Below, in pieces: positions 9,013-20,302 of a stretch of DNA of 64,000 bases. Origin of the DNA: Ambrosia x helenae (taxonomy: Eukaryota > Streptophyta > Magnoliopsida > Asterales > Asteraceae); assembly GCA_030844895.1 (NCBI GenBank), contig CM061224.1, positions 5,915,591 through 5,979,590 of the forward strand, in the 5' to 3' direction. The translations under genes were made by a program, and so were the position numbers. How positions within the stretch are numbered: the first letter of the stretch is position 1; the number at the start of each line of letters is the position of its first letter. The notes under the pieces are model-generated. The model was not told the DNA's origin. It searched no databases and worked only from the letters and a program-made list of their open reading frames with translations.

Positions 9013-12000
9013 ATGCAGGTTAGTTTACTTTTGGTTGTTTAATGCAGTCTCATTTGTTATTAGCTGCCTGCTAAAAAGTTAGTAACCATATCTCTGTTTT
9101 GGTTAGTTTACGCATTCTTAGTATTATAGAATTTAGCGCTACAAAATGTGTTTTGAAAAGAATTTGGTAGTTATGTATGCTTGTAGTTTTAGTCACACCT
9201 TTCCAATACTAGAAATTTATAGTATTTTTTTTGTTAATAATATGTAGCCTAGAAAAAGGCGTCGTTTTGCAAATTCGTCTTTTGAGGTGGGTTCTTCATC
9301 GCAAGCGGAGGCGACTTTGTCATCTACCACTGCATTACAGAGAACGCGCAGGCAGTCGATGTTGCGTTCTAGAGCAGTGCATGATGCTGGGGTTGCCTCG
9401 GCTTCTGTTTCGACAACTAATGTTGAATCTTTGTTGCACCCATCAGCTTCATATCTTGATTTAGGATCGTGTAGTGAAATTTGTGAATTTTGTGGTGCAC
9501 TCTTTTGGTTTGAAGAACGTCTTACGGCCTACCCACTTTGTGTTAGGCCGCGTTTTAATAGATGTTGTCGTGGTGGTAGGTTGGTGTTGGATTACCCATC
9601 ACAACCTCCACAAGTTTTAATTGATTTGTTCTCCGACCCACAATTCTTAGTTGATGTTAGACCTTACAATTCTATGTTCTCAATGACATCATTTGGTGCT
9701 ACTGTTGACGATAGTATCAACACTGGTTCTGCGCCTTATGTTTTTAAGGTCTCAGGTCAGATTTCTCATTGGCTTGGAAGTGTCTGCCCACCTGTAGGTG
9801 AAAATCCACGCTTCTTGCAAATGTATATATTGGATCCTGAAAATGAGACATCAAACAGGCTTAGATATTTTCCGAATTTGCGTTCTGCAGATCGAGCTTA
9901 TGAGATTGTTGAATTGCTAAAAGCAATGCTTAATGATGTGAATGAATATGTGAAAATATTTAGATCTGCAAGAGAGTTGTGTCAATCAGATGACATACCT
10001 GATTTCGTTATACGTCTGCGAGCCCGTGTTGTTGATCGATCGCATGAAAATCCAGGTTCAAATGTTTTTGGTGCAATAATCTGCGATACTCATGAATCAT
10101 CAGCTGACTATGACGTTATTATAAGATCGAAAGACGGGACTCCTCATCGTGTTAGCAAATTGCATCCTTCCTATATGCCATTGCAGTATCCACTTTTGTT
10201 CCCACGTGGTGAACAAGGTTGGTCACCAGATCTACGTTTGTTGTCACCTATTCCTGTTGACGAGAATGCTCCTGTACCAGATGATCAAAAATTAACACCG
10301 ATTATGTTTTACGGTTATCAATTACATGATAGGCATAATACATATACACATTTGCTCCATGCATCAAGATTGTTGCAACAATACATTGTGGATGCTTATA
10401 TATGTGTTGAACATTGTCGGTTGGAGTATTGCAGGAATAACCAACAAGAGTTTCGCAGTGAATACTTGCAAGGTGTCCATGATGCTATTGCTAGAGGCGA
10501 CACGCAAGCAAGTAGTATTGGAAAACGTGTTATATTGCCTGCATCTTTTATTGGTGGCCCACGATATATGTATAAGCATTACCAAGATGCTTTAGCAATA
10601 TGTCGTGTCCATGGAAATCCGCAGTATTTTATAACATTTACTTGCAATGTTCGATGGCCTGAAATTACTCGTGAATTGCAACGTTGTGGTGCAACATCTC
10701 CTCAAGATCGGCCTGACATTGTAAGTCGCGTTTTCCAGATGAAAGTACGTTCCTTTGTCAAATATTTACGTGCATCAAAACCATTTGGTGACGTGGTTGC
10801 TGGTATGCGTTTGTTATCGACATTCAGTTTCTTATCGTTTGCTTATTTCCTTTTTTTTCTTATGTGTTTTATTGGATTTTTTTCCTAGATCTGTATACAA
10901 TTGAGTTCCAAAAGCGTGGTTTGCCACACTGTCATACATTATTATGGGTGTCGAACACGTATGCTCTTACAACTCCAGATCAAGTTGATCAATACATAAG
11001 TGCTGTGATTCCAGATGCTGCATCTCAACCAGATTTGCACCGAACAGTTACTCAGTGCATGCTACATGGCCCGTGTGGTGTCGTTCGTTCTAATTCTCCT
11101 TGTATGAAAGATGGTCGTTGTTCAAAAAACTTTCCAAAACATTATGAATCCGTTACACGATTTGATAATGCAGGATATGTCCATTATAAACGACCAAGTG
11201 ATAGTATAGTGTTTGAAAAAAACGGAATACCATTAGATAATGGGTTTGTTGTGCCTTATAATCCGGATTTGCTACTACGTTTTGATGCACACATAAACGT
11301 CGAGTACTGTGGATGGACAATGTTGATAAAATATTTATTTAAGTACATCTCAAAAGGTGCTGACAGAATTCATTTTACTCTACGACAATTTGATGATGTT
11401 TCGAATAATGATGTTGTTAACCCATCAAGAGTTATAGATGAGATAGCAAACTATCAAGATGGTCGTTTTGTGTGCCCTCATGAAGCAGTGTGGCGTATTT
11501 TTAGTTTTCCTATCCATCACAGGAACCCATCGGTCCAAGTTTTGGCAGTTCATTTGGACGGAGAACAAACGCTTACCTTTAGGCAGTCTCAACAACTGAC
11601 TAACATTGCAAGTGACCAAAACGTGGGAAAGACAACACTAACTGAATGGTTTTCGAACAACAAAAAAGAATCAGAAAGTGATCTTAATGTTGCTGATACG
11701 GGCTTGCACCTTCGTTATTTGGATTACATTAGAAAATACAAATGGGAATTGGCTACCAAATCATGGGCCCGTCGGAAGACAAAGCGAGAACCAACAATCG
11801 GTAGACTTACATACGTACATCCAACCTGTGGTGAGTTGTTTTATTTTCGTATATTGCTGACTTACCAAAAAGGTTGCACAAGTTATGCCGATGTTCGAAC
11901 AGTCTCTGGTGTTGTCTTTCCAACATATCGTGAAGCATGTGAGAAACTGGGCCTTATCGGTAATGATGAAGAATGGACAACAACAATTACTGAGGCTGCT

Positions 12001-13979
12001 ATTTGGGCAACAGCACGTGAATTAAGATCATTGTTTGTCTACATGCTTTTGTATTGTGATGTTTCAAATCCTCTTAAACTTTGGCAAGACAATTGGAAAT
12101 GCATGTCTGATGATATTTGTCGCCAAATTTCTCAAACAACATCAACATCTTCTGAAATTATTGACATCGATTTGCAACAGTATGTGTTGTTCGAGATCAA
12201 CAAGTTGCTAATATCACAACCGACACCACGTTCGCTTTCTGATTTTGGGTTGCCACCTTTAAACCTGTCTGTAACAAGTGTTCTTGATAATCCACTTTTG
12301 TTAGAAGAAAAAATGTATGATAGGCAACTGTTAGCAACTGAACATGCAACCTTGCATGCTAATCTTCGCCACCAACAACTGATTGTGTATGATGATGTCA
12401 TAAATGCTATTGAACATTCGGAACAAATTTTAGCATTTGTTTATGGTCACGGTGGCACAGGTAAAACGTACTTATGGAAAACAATTATTGCTGCCTTGAG
12501 ATCAAATGGACATATTGTCTTGGCTGTTGCTGCCTCAGGGATTGCATCATTATTACTTCCATCCGGAAGGACAGCACATTCCCGTTTTAAGATTCCGTTG
12601 GAGCTCGGTGAAGAGTCAGTTTGTCATATTAAAAAAAAAACCAATCTTTGCCGACTAATAATGGAAACAAAACTAATTGTTTGGGATGAGGCGCCAATGA
12701 GCGACCGTAGATGTTTTGAAGCATTAGACAAGACCTTAAAAGACATAACAGAAAACATCTCGCAACCTTTTGGCGGAAAATCAATACTTTTGGGTGGTGA
12801 TTTTAGACAAACACTTCCAGTGAAACCTAAATGTGGAAAACATGAAATCATTGACTCAACACTTCCACGTTCATATGTCTGGAAACATTTCAAAGTATAC
12901 ACTCTGACTGAAAATTTACGAGTGTTATCTGCACCGACTATTTCGTTTGACAATGATCGGTTAACCAGATTTTCTGAATGGTTGATTACGATTGGCGATG
13001 GTGACCAAGGTGATGTTATTGATGTTGAACATCCTGATGTAAAAAAGATTGAAATCCCACCTGAATTCCTATTGGATGAACAACACAGAAATTTGTCTGG
13101 ATTAATTGACTTCACTTATGACAATAATGTTCTTGAACATCCTACCCCTGCTTCAATTTCTGAACGTGCAATTATCTGCCCAAAGAATGAAACTGTTGAT
13201 GAAATAAATGATATGGTGCAGCGAAATTGTCCCGGTGAATGTGTTTGTTATTATAGCACAGATTCTGTGGTACCACATACCAAGAATGATGCCGAAATTG
13301 ATGTTATGTATCCTCCAGAATACCTAAATATTCTTAATTTTAGTGGTATCCCTGGGCATTGCCTAAGCCTTAAACAAAACAGTCCTGTGATGCTAATGCG
13401 CAATATGGATCAAAAAAACGGACTTTGTAATGGAACAAGATTATTGGTTACGCAATTATTGCCGCGCGTGATAGAAGCTAGAGTTATAACTGGCACTACT
13501 ATTGGTCATAGAGTTTATATTCCCAGAATCAGTTTCGTGCACAACACAAAAGATTTGCCTTTTGTCTTCACACGACGCCAATTTCCATTAAAAATGTGTT
13601 ACGCCATGACAATAAATAAAAGCCAGGGCCAATCATTAAAGAAAGTAGGAGTGTATTTGCCATCACCGGTTTTTAGTCATGGGCAATTATACGTTGCCCT
13701 TTCAAGGGCTACGTCTCCAGATTCTTTGAAAATTCTAACATCAAATGACCAGAATGATAATGAACAAACAACTTTAAATATTGTTTACCGAGACCTATTA
13801 CAACAAATAAATCCACATCAGGTTTCAATTTTCTTGTACTTTACCGACTATATACATAGGTCGTGTTACATAAAATTAAATTTTTTTTTTCTATACAATG
13901 CATTGGCTTTTTTTCTCATGAACTTTATTCCATTTATACTAACACTATTTTCTCATCTTATTTGTAACAGTTTGCATGA
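9013..13979 (+). CDS. Helitron Rep-helicase transposase (PIF1-like)
   Basis: Fusion of an HUH replication initiator and a PIF1-family helicase, the transposase of rolling-circle Helitrons. I propose exons 9013-9018, 9248-10802, 10889-13821 and 13971-13979 (GT..AG introns, phases agree), giving about 1500 aa. The first intron joins ATGCAG to CCTAGAAAAAGG and so restores the nuclear-localisation-like MQPRKRRR. Helitron_like_N spans roughly residues 350-520. The HUH motif is PHCH in GLPHCHTLLW (about 532) and the catalytic tyrosine region is KYLFKYISKG (about 667). Helicase motifs are GHGGTGKT (about 1040), VWDEAPM, GGDFRQTLPV, and MTINKSQGQS with YVALSRATS. No stop or frameshift is seen, so it looks intact and possibly active. 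It sits on the plus strand, opposite to the element's outer termini. Confidence 0.93.
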
Positions 13980-13980
13980 A

Positions 13981-16900
13981 ATGGATACTTTTAATGTTGA
14001 ATCTCTTCGTCCGGGCGAGGCAGCACCACCACTATGCATTCGAGTTATCCGAAAGTGGGTTCCTAATAACCGTGACAATGAATTACACTTCCTATTTGTT
14101 GACAGAGAGGTATGTTACTTTAACATTTTTTTTGCGCTTTTCTTTGCTTCATAGTATTTTGTTGTTAACAAAATTTCATTCAAAGTACTTAAAAAAATTA
14201 TTTATCTATTTCATTTTAATACTTACTTTTCCTACCAGAAATAAGAAAATTAAATTTTTAAATGTTTAAAATAAATCAAAATAACTAAAATAATGTTATT
14301 TTTAGCCTGATGTAAACAAACAAGGACTTCATACAAAAATTCCCATTTGTTGATTACAACATCCATGTACTAAGTCCAGATACCTAAACAATTTCCCCAT
14401 TGACTATCAAAACTTCCATCATTGCAATTAGTGAAAATATTACAGTAAGTTGTAGTTGGCAAATATGTTATCTAATATTTAGTATCACAGAGTGGATTGC
14501 TCAGTTCAGGTTGTGGTGGGTGAGAGGGGGCGAATAGGAGGTGGTGGGCTGGGTGGATCAACGCTTAGAAGGCCGTAGGTGGTTGGGGTTAGGGAAAAAT
14601 GGGTTGCAAACAGGGACTTAACAAGGCTATTGGATAAATATGCAATTGAAGCAATTGAATGCATTTTGCATTATCTTAGTCGTTTAAATTTTTATTACAT
14701 AAAGTACAACTCATAGTTTTAAGATTGAAAAATTAGTTGGATTAATGGTCAAGTGTGCAGAGATGCAGGAAACAGTTTTGGGGAAAATATGCTTTAGGTT
14801 TACTGTGAACTTGGTTAATGAAATTATTCAAATGTTGGTTTGGGTGGCTGAAATCTGAATACACCAATGAAATAGAAGCGTTGCGCTGTCATGTAACATG
14901 TTAATGGTTTTGGCTTTCGGCCCATACCATATAATTCACCATCAACAAAGACATGACTATAATACTATTATGTGCATTAATTACCTTTAATCTTCATCTG
15001 TAACAATTGCTTGTCTGTTCATTTCGACGAATTCGAAACTGATTATTTGGAATGTGTCAAATTTCATTTATTTACAAACATGAAGACTTTTAATTGAACA
15101 TTCTCAATTGCTATTATTTCAATTAACCACTTTACATTTTTTTCCTTGAAACAGGGTTTTGGAATACAAGCAATGGCTAAAGATGACGAACGAAGTGTTG
15201 TTGAGCCAAAGTTGTCACTGAACAGCTGTTACCGCATTGAAAATTACGCTTGCATAGAACCTGATAACTACACCAACACATTAGTTCATCCAGCACTGAT
15301 CATATTTGGTTCATCGACTCAGATTACACCCGTTCCTGACTGCCCCGACATACAAGAACACTATTTTGAAATCGCTACTCGGCGCATGGCAGAAACCAAA
15401 GTTACTTATGAAGGCATCATAGGTAATTTTTGTATAGCAATAAAAACACAATCTTAATGCATAAAAACATATTACAAATGCAAAATTACTTATGTTGCAA
15501 CCCACAGATTACATAGGTAGAGTTACAGTCAAAAACCAACCTTATGTTGTCCTCACCATGCGTGACATCAGGTTACAGTCCTATATCTTATTTTCATGTT
15601 TTAAATCCTACTTTTCAAAAAACTTACAATATTTTTTGCATAGCAACCAAGACACTACTGTGGCCATTTGGGAAGAAACATGTACGCGTCCCGACAGATT
15701 TGATCGCCAAGTCATTGAAAATGCAACACCACCAGTAATCATAGCAATGACAGGTTTGAAAGCCAAACGGTTAACAGGTTAGATTATATTAGTTATTTTT
15801 CCCTTATGTATATACATTCAATATTTAACATCAATTTTTTTTACAGCCTACTTGCAGCTACAAACAACCAGAGCAACATACACTTATTTGGCACCTGCAA
15901 TTATGGAAACAGAAATGCTAAAAACAATGTTTGTCCTCATTTTTTTTTCTAAGTTTTACTCACTATTAAAAAATAACACCAAGATACCATTTATCCACAG
16001 GTTTGCAGGTGTTGATTTCTCAAACGCTGTTGTGAATCCACCAATCGAGACCACTACTTCCATTATTGAGCTTAAACAAATGCCAACAAAAGCAGTCATA
16101 GTATGTTGCTTACCCTTTGTAATCTAATAGATGTGATTCCCATTTTGCTAATTTTATTTATGCAACATAGGGCAAGAACTTTGTTCTTAATGGCACAATC
16201 ACACAAGTTTACATTGACAAGACGTGGTATTACACCAAATGCCTCAAATGTGCAGGCAAGAGTTACCCAGCTTTCGACAAATGGTTTTGCCCACCTCATG
16301 GAAATCTTGACGACACAAACTTCATGTAAGTAACATAATTATTGACCGCTTTAATAACCAAAATTTTGATGCCTACTAAGAATTAAACTATAAATGTTTT
16401 CTTATTCCTATTCTCTTCACATGAATGTGGCTTTCGATCACTATGTAAAAGAAACGCATGCATTAATTAGGGAACAAAATTAAATACAAATAGGATTTAT
16501 AAACTGCCCAGGTTATATTACATACATACTGAAACTAATCCATAGTCAACTATACACTTAGAATTTAAGACGAAACAAGTGTTAATTTATGTTTGCCTTA
16601 AACAAAATTTTACCAGTTTACATCAACTGCTTTATAATCAAATGCATATTTAAATGTTGCTGCAGTGCATACCATGTAAAAATCAACCACACTAGGTTGT
16701 GTAATTATCTCAAACGGCTCAAATGCTTTTGCATCAGCATTAATTGACCAGAAGCCACATCCATGTTAACAGATATGCCACCTTCAGCACCTTTAAACAG
16801 GAAAACGCCAGCATGTAATACATATACACGTCACACACATCATTCTAGATTGACCGCTGTTACAATTTTAGGCAGGTTTGTTTGTCTGCTCCTTGTGAAA

Positions 16901-17695
16901 TTCAAAGTTGATACACTAAATGATTAGATATTGTATAAAAAGTCTGTTTGTAGCCTCAAATACTCAAAATATATAGTAACCAGATTATTTCATACTGCTG
17001 CTTAGATGTACTGCTTAGTATCCATTACACTAATTTAGATCACTGCTACAGTTTACAATTACTTATATTCACACTTAGGACTGATCTGTGAATTCTTTGT
17101 CTGTCAATATTTTTAGTATGTTGGTAAACTATTAAACTGCAGACTGATTATTAACTTGTATTTGTACGCCAGGTATCGCATCCCAATCACCATTGATGAT
17201 AAAACAGAATTTTTAGAGGCAACAATGTTCGACAAGGCAGCAACACAACTTTTAGAAATACCATGCAAAGAAATGTACACCAACTCTGATGCTCGAACAA
17301 CCATACGCAACAAAATCACATGCAAGCCAATTCAGTTTACGCAAGGATGATCGGACAGGTTTAACAACATATTCAGTGAACAACGCCGTTTTCCTTCACC
17401 AAGCCAAACCTACTGCCACCACTTCTAGCAGTAGCACTCCAACCATCTCAACTCCAACACCAACTACCCCCGCTCCAACAACTGCCTCTGTTAACGAGAA
17501 AAAAAAGGATGCAAGTGCGCGGCGCAAACTGTTTGACACAGGAGGTATAGACCTTTTACCAATCCTCATTTACCACCATATTGACCTTTGTTCCCGCTTA
17601 TCTTTCTTAACATTCTTTTCTCAATAACAGCAGCTGGAAATACGCTTTTTGGTTTATCATCCAGGCTGTTGCTACCGATGCAAATACTATGTTAA
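13981..17695 (+). CDS. Helitron-encoded RPA70-like ssDNA-binding protein (frameshifted)
   Basis: Plant Helitrons often carry a replication protein A large-subunit homologue with OB-fold domains that bind single-stranded DNA. Proposed exons: 13981-14109, 15155-15422, 15508-15571, 15644-15777, 15847-15928, 16001-16100, 16171-16325, 17173-17544, 17631-17695. The start is MDTFNVESLRPGE. OB-fold marks are LCIRVIRKW..FVDREGFGIQA and NYACIEPDNYTNTLVHPA. The C-terminal zinc-ribbon-like part has KCLKCAGKSYPAFDKWFC followed by YRIPITIDDKTEF. Near 17337 the frame breaks: CKPIQF continues as LRKDDRTGLTTYS only after a shift, otherwise a stop follows. The last exon is less certain. The ATG lies one base after the helicase stop codon, in the same exon. 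Confidence 0.82.
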
Positions 17696-17699
17696 ACAA

Positions 17700-18558
17700 T
17701 TGCATCTCCTTTTGTTTTGTGTATATATTGTCTCTGTGTTTCACTTTCTGTTCAAAAGAGCAGCCTGAAACTACTATAGCGCATAACTTTAACGCAATTT
17801 TGTTTATCATGACTGTTATTAATACCATTATGCTGCTTTGATATGCCTTTGCGCTACACGCATTACTTGACATTTCAACTCATTACCAACCACAACATGT
17901 GGCTTCCACATTTGCGCAACGCGCAAACCGGACGACCCACTAGTTTGAATATATGTAGGAAAGCACCCTCTTCAGAGGTGACCGAGGGGCAGCGATTCAA
18001 ACCGGACCAACTAACCGGACAGAAGAATAGCCAAACCAACTGCACCACATAAGCTTTTGTTATCATTACCAAAAAATCAGTATTTATGTAAGATAGAAAC
18101 ATTCATCCATTTAAGTGGAGGTCAATCGGTGATTGGCAAAACGGAATAGTGTGTGTACGATTGAGCTCCAGTTGCATCATTCCTCTAGGATATTTAAAAT
18201 ATTACTAAAGATCTACATAAATTACATATCCTATATTCCTACTATACTTCCATCAAACCTCTGCAAACACACAGTCAAGCCAACCTGATTTCATAATTGA
18301 CATCATAATTTCAAAACCTTACAAATAAATGATTTAAAAAAGGAATAAATATGGTTGTTCACCACTCAAACCGATAGTGGCTATCGCCACAAACATAGCA
18401 TAAATAAAAGCTGTAGTAACCACTACAATGGCGTAAACTGAAATACAAAGCCAAACAGTAAAACGCGTGACATACCGCATTGCGCTATGACCACAGCCAC
18501 GAGGGTTAAAAAATCGTACCCGGTGGTGCTGGTACCGGTAACCGGTGCCAATATTGAA
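17700..18558. other. Downstream of RPA, no clear gene
   Basis: Short frames only (for example 17843-18052 +, 18334-18654 -). A stem GG.ACCGG-TAA-CCGGT.CC at about 18529-18550 could be a hairpin, but no CTRR follows. The sequence ends in CCTAC, the Copia target site. Confidence 0.4.
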
Positions 18559-18563
18559 CCTAC

Positions 18564-18774
18564 TGTTAGAAAGTAAATCAAATGGGATCAGAAAAATATC
18601 ATCATTTCCCGATTTAGAAGATTGTGACAACCTTAATTCTCGACAGCTAATCACAATTAATCATATAGCCGTTTGAATTATTTTCCTTATTTAGAGTATT
18701 GTAAATCTTATATATTGTACTCATATTATCATCTTTTGAATACAAGAATCAATATCATTCTCTGATTTACATTA
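18564..18774 (+). repeat. Copia 5' LTR
   Basis: Starts TGTTAGAAAG and ends GATTTACATTA. If the TSD is taken at face value the end is TA rather than the usual CA, because an LTR ending at ...TACA (18771) would not give matching 5-bp flanks. Confidence 0.92.
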
Positions 18775-18786
18775 TGGTATCAGAGC
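18775..18786 (+). promoter_or_regulatory. Primer binding site (initiator tRNA-Met)
   Basis: TGGTATCAGAGC, the standard plant Copia PBS complementary to the 3' end of initiator tRNA-Met, immediately follows the LTR. Confidence 0.92.
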
Positions 18787-18847
18787 AGAGTTCGTATTCC
18801 TAGAACCGACCTGCTCATCATTTACCGAGTGTTCAACCCAAGCCACC

Positions 18848-20287
18848 ATGTCCGGAGACGGCAACTTGAATTCCGACTTATCCATACAACTCGCAAACCT
18901 GTTAAAAAACTCCCAGCCACAAAACCCAAAACTATCCGACAGTTTACAAATCAACCTCAAACTCAATAACCAAAACTACGCTCTATGGACCCGAATGATT
19001 AGAGTCGCTATAGGCGGAAAATCGAAAGCCTTGTTAACACACTTGACCTCAAACCCTCCAGATCCGAATGATGAAGGATTCGAGCAGTGGGAACAAGACG
19101 ATTTGGTCGTGTTTTCATGGCTTATACAGAACATTGAACCACAAATTGCTGGCAACCTAACCGAGTTTCCCACGGCAAAATCGCTATGGGATACTTTGGT
19201 GGTTACATACAGCAGTGGAAGAGATAAATTGCAAGCCTTTAATCTCCATGTCAAGGCTAATGAGATTAAACAAAACGATGCCTCCCTTGAAAGTTTCTGG
19301 ATCTCGCTACAAGGAATATGGGGAGAAATCGAAAGAATCGATCCTAACCCCATGAAGTGCCCAGAAGACATCAAAGCCTACTCCAAAATCAGGTCTGAAC
19401 ACAAACTTTTTCAATTTTTGAATGCACTAAATCGGACCTATGACCCCATAAAACGAGAAATACTCCGGTGGGATCCACTCCCATCCGCTGAGGCGGCTTA
19501 TGCTGCAGTCCGGAAAGAAGCGGCCCACCAAAGTATTTTGGGAACCGCATCTAGTGATTCAAAATCACAAGGAATAGCAGCAGGTCTAATAGCCACCGAA
19601 TCAAGCGGATCTGGATTGGTAACCAAGGGTCACCGCCGGTCAGACACAACAGGAAGAAAGAACGGACCTGTTAAGGAGGATAAAACCCATCTTAAATGCA
19701 CTCACTGTGGTATGTCAAAACACACCAAGGAACAATGTTTCAGGATCGTTGGTTATCCAGAATGGTGGACCGACGGGCACAAGAAAGGAAACGGGAAAGC
19801 TTCCATCGCCACCAGCAACGCCGGTGAAACCAGCGGCGGCGGCAACCAGAACAACCATGGCTTCGGTGGGATAGCATTCTCAAAAGAAGAAGAAGAAGCA
19901 GCTATGGATGGAGGTAACTGGATTGAGGGACTAACCTCAAATCCATTTTGTAACCCTAAATTTTTTCCCCCAAAATTATTAGGTCTGTTAAAAGATGAAG
20001 AAGACGAAACACTTTGTGGTATGGGTCAAAGCAATGAACACATACGTAGTGATTCACTGTCAACCACTAGTAAAGAATATATTAACCAAACAAATAATGG
20101 TCTTGAAAGTCCATGTGTGGGCCAATATTATACACAAACCAAAAGTGTTTTGACTACGGACCATATTAAAAGGCCTATTAAAACCCAAGAATTTTTTAAA
20201 ACTCAAAATGTTTTTAAAAATCAAAAACCTTTGGACCATATTATAAAAAAACAAAAGAGGGGAGATGGTATAAAGGAACTAAAATAA
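18848..20287 (+). CDS. Copia Gag polyprotein
   Basis: 479 aa capsid/nucleocapsid protein. The N-terminal part has LKLNNQNYALWTRMIRVAI and other UBN2-type gag marks over about residues 30-230. It also has a CCHC zinc knuckle (C-X2-C-X4-H-X4-C in CTHCGMSKHTKEQC, about residue 282) followed by GYPEWW. The start ATG follows the PBS by about 60 nt. The frame ends in TAA at 20285-20287 and a second in-frame TAA lies at 20297-20299. The protease region continues in the same frame beyond these stops, so Gag-Pol would need readthrough or the copy is defective. Confidence 0.9.
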   Translation: MSGDGNLNSDLSIQLANLLKNSQPQNPKLSDSLQINLKLNNQNYALWTRMIRVAIGGKSKALLTHLTSNPPDPNDEGFEQWEQDDLVVFSWLIQNIEPQIAGNLTEFPTAKSLWDTLVVTYSSGRDKLQAFNLHVKANEIKQNDASLESFWISLQGIWGEIERIDPNPMKCPEDIKAYSKIRSEHKLFQFLNALNRTYDPIKREILRWDPLPSAEAAYAAVRKEAAHQSILGTASSDSKSQGIAAGLIATESSGSGLVTKGHRRSDTTGRKNGPVKEDKTHLKCTHCGMSKHTKEQCFRIVGYPEWWTDGHKKGNGKASIATSNAGETSGGGNQNNHGFGGIAFSKEEEEAAMDGGNWIEGLTSNPFCNPKFFPPKLLGLLKDEEDETLCGMGQSNEHIRSDSLSTTSKEYINQTNNGLESPCVGQYYTQTKSVLTTDHIKRPIKTQEFFKTQNVFKNQKPLDHIIKKQKRGDGIKELK

Positions 20288-20302
20288 AAAAGTTTTTAAG
20301 AT

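Noticed and set aside
10803..10888. Frameshift in Rep-helicase between the two long frames
   Set aside because: GT..AG intron with a pyrimidine-rich end. Splicing gives an in-frame GDVVADLYTIEF join next to the HUH motif.
12132..13115. Minus-strand frames opposite the helicase
   Set aside because: Shadows of the plus-strand coding sequence with no domain of their own.
18334..18654. Hydrophobic minus-strand frame
   Set aside because: It runs into the Copia LTR and has no family resemblance, so it is probably chance.
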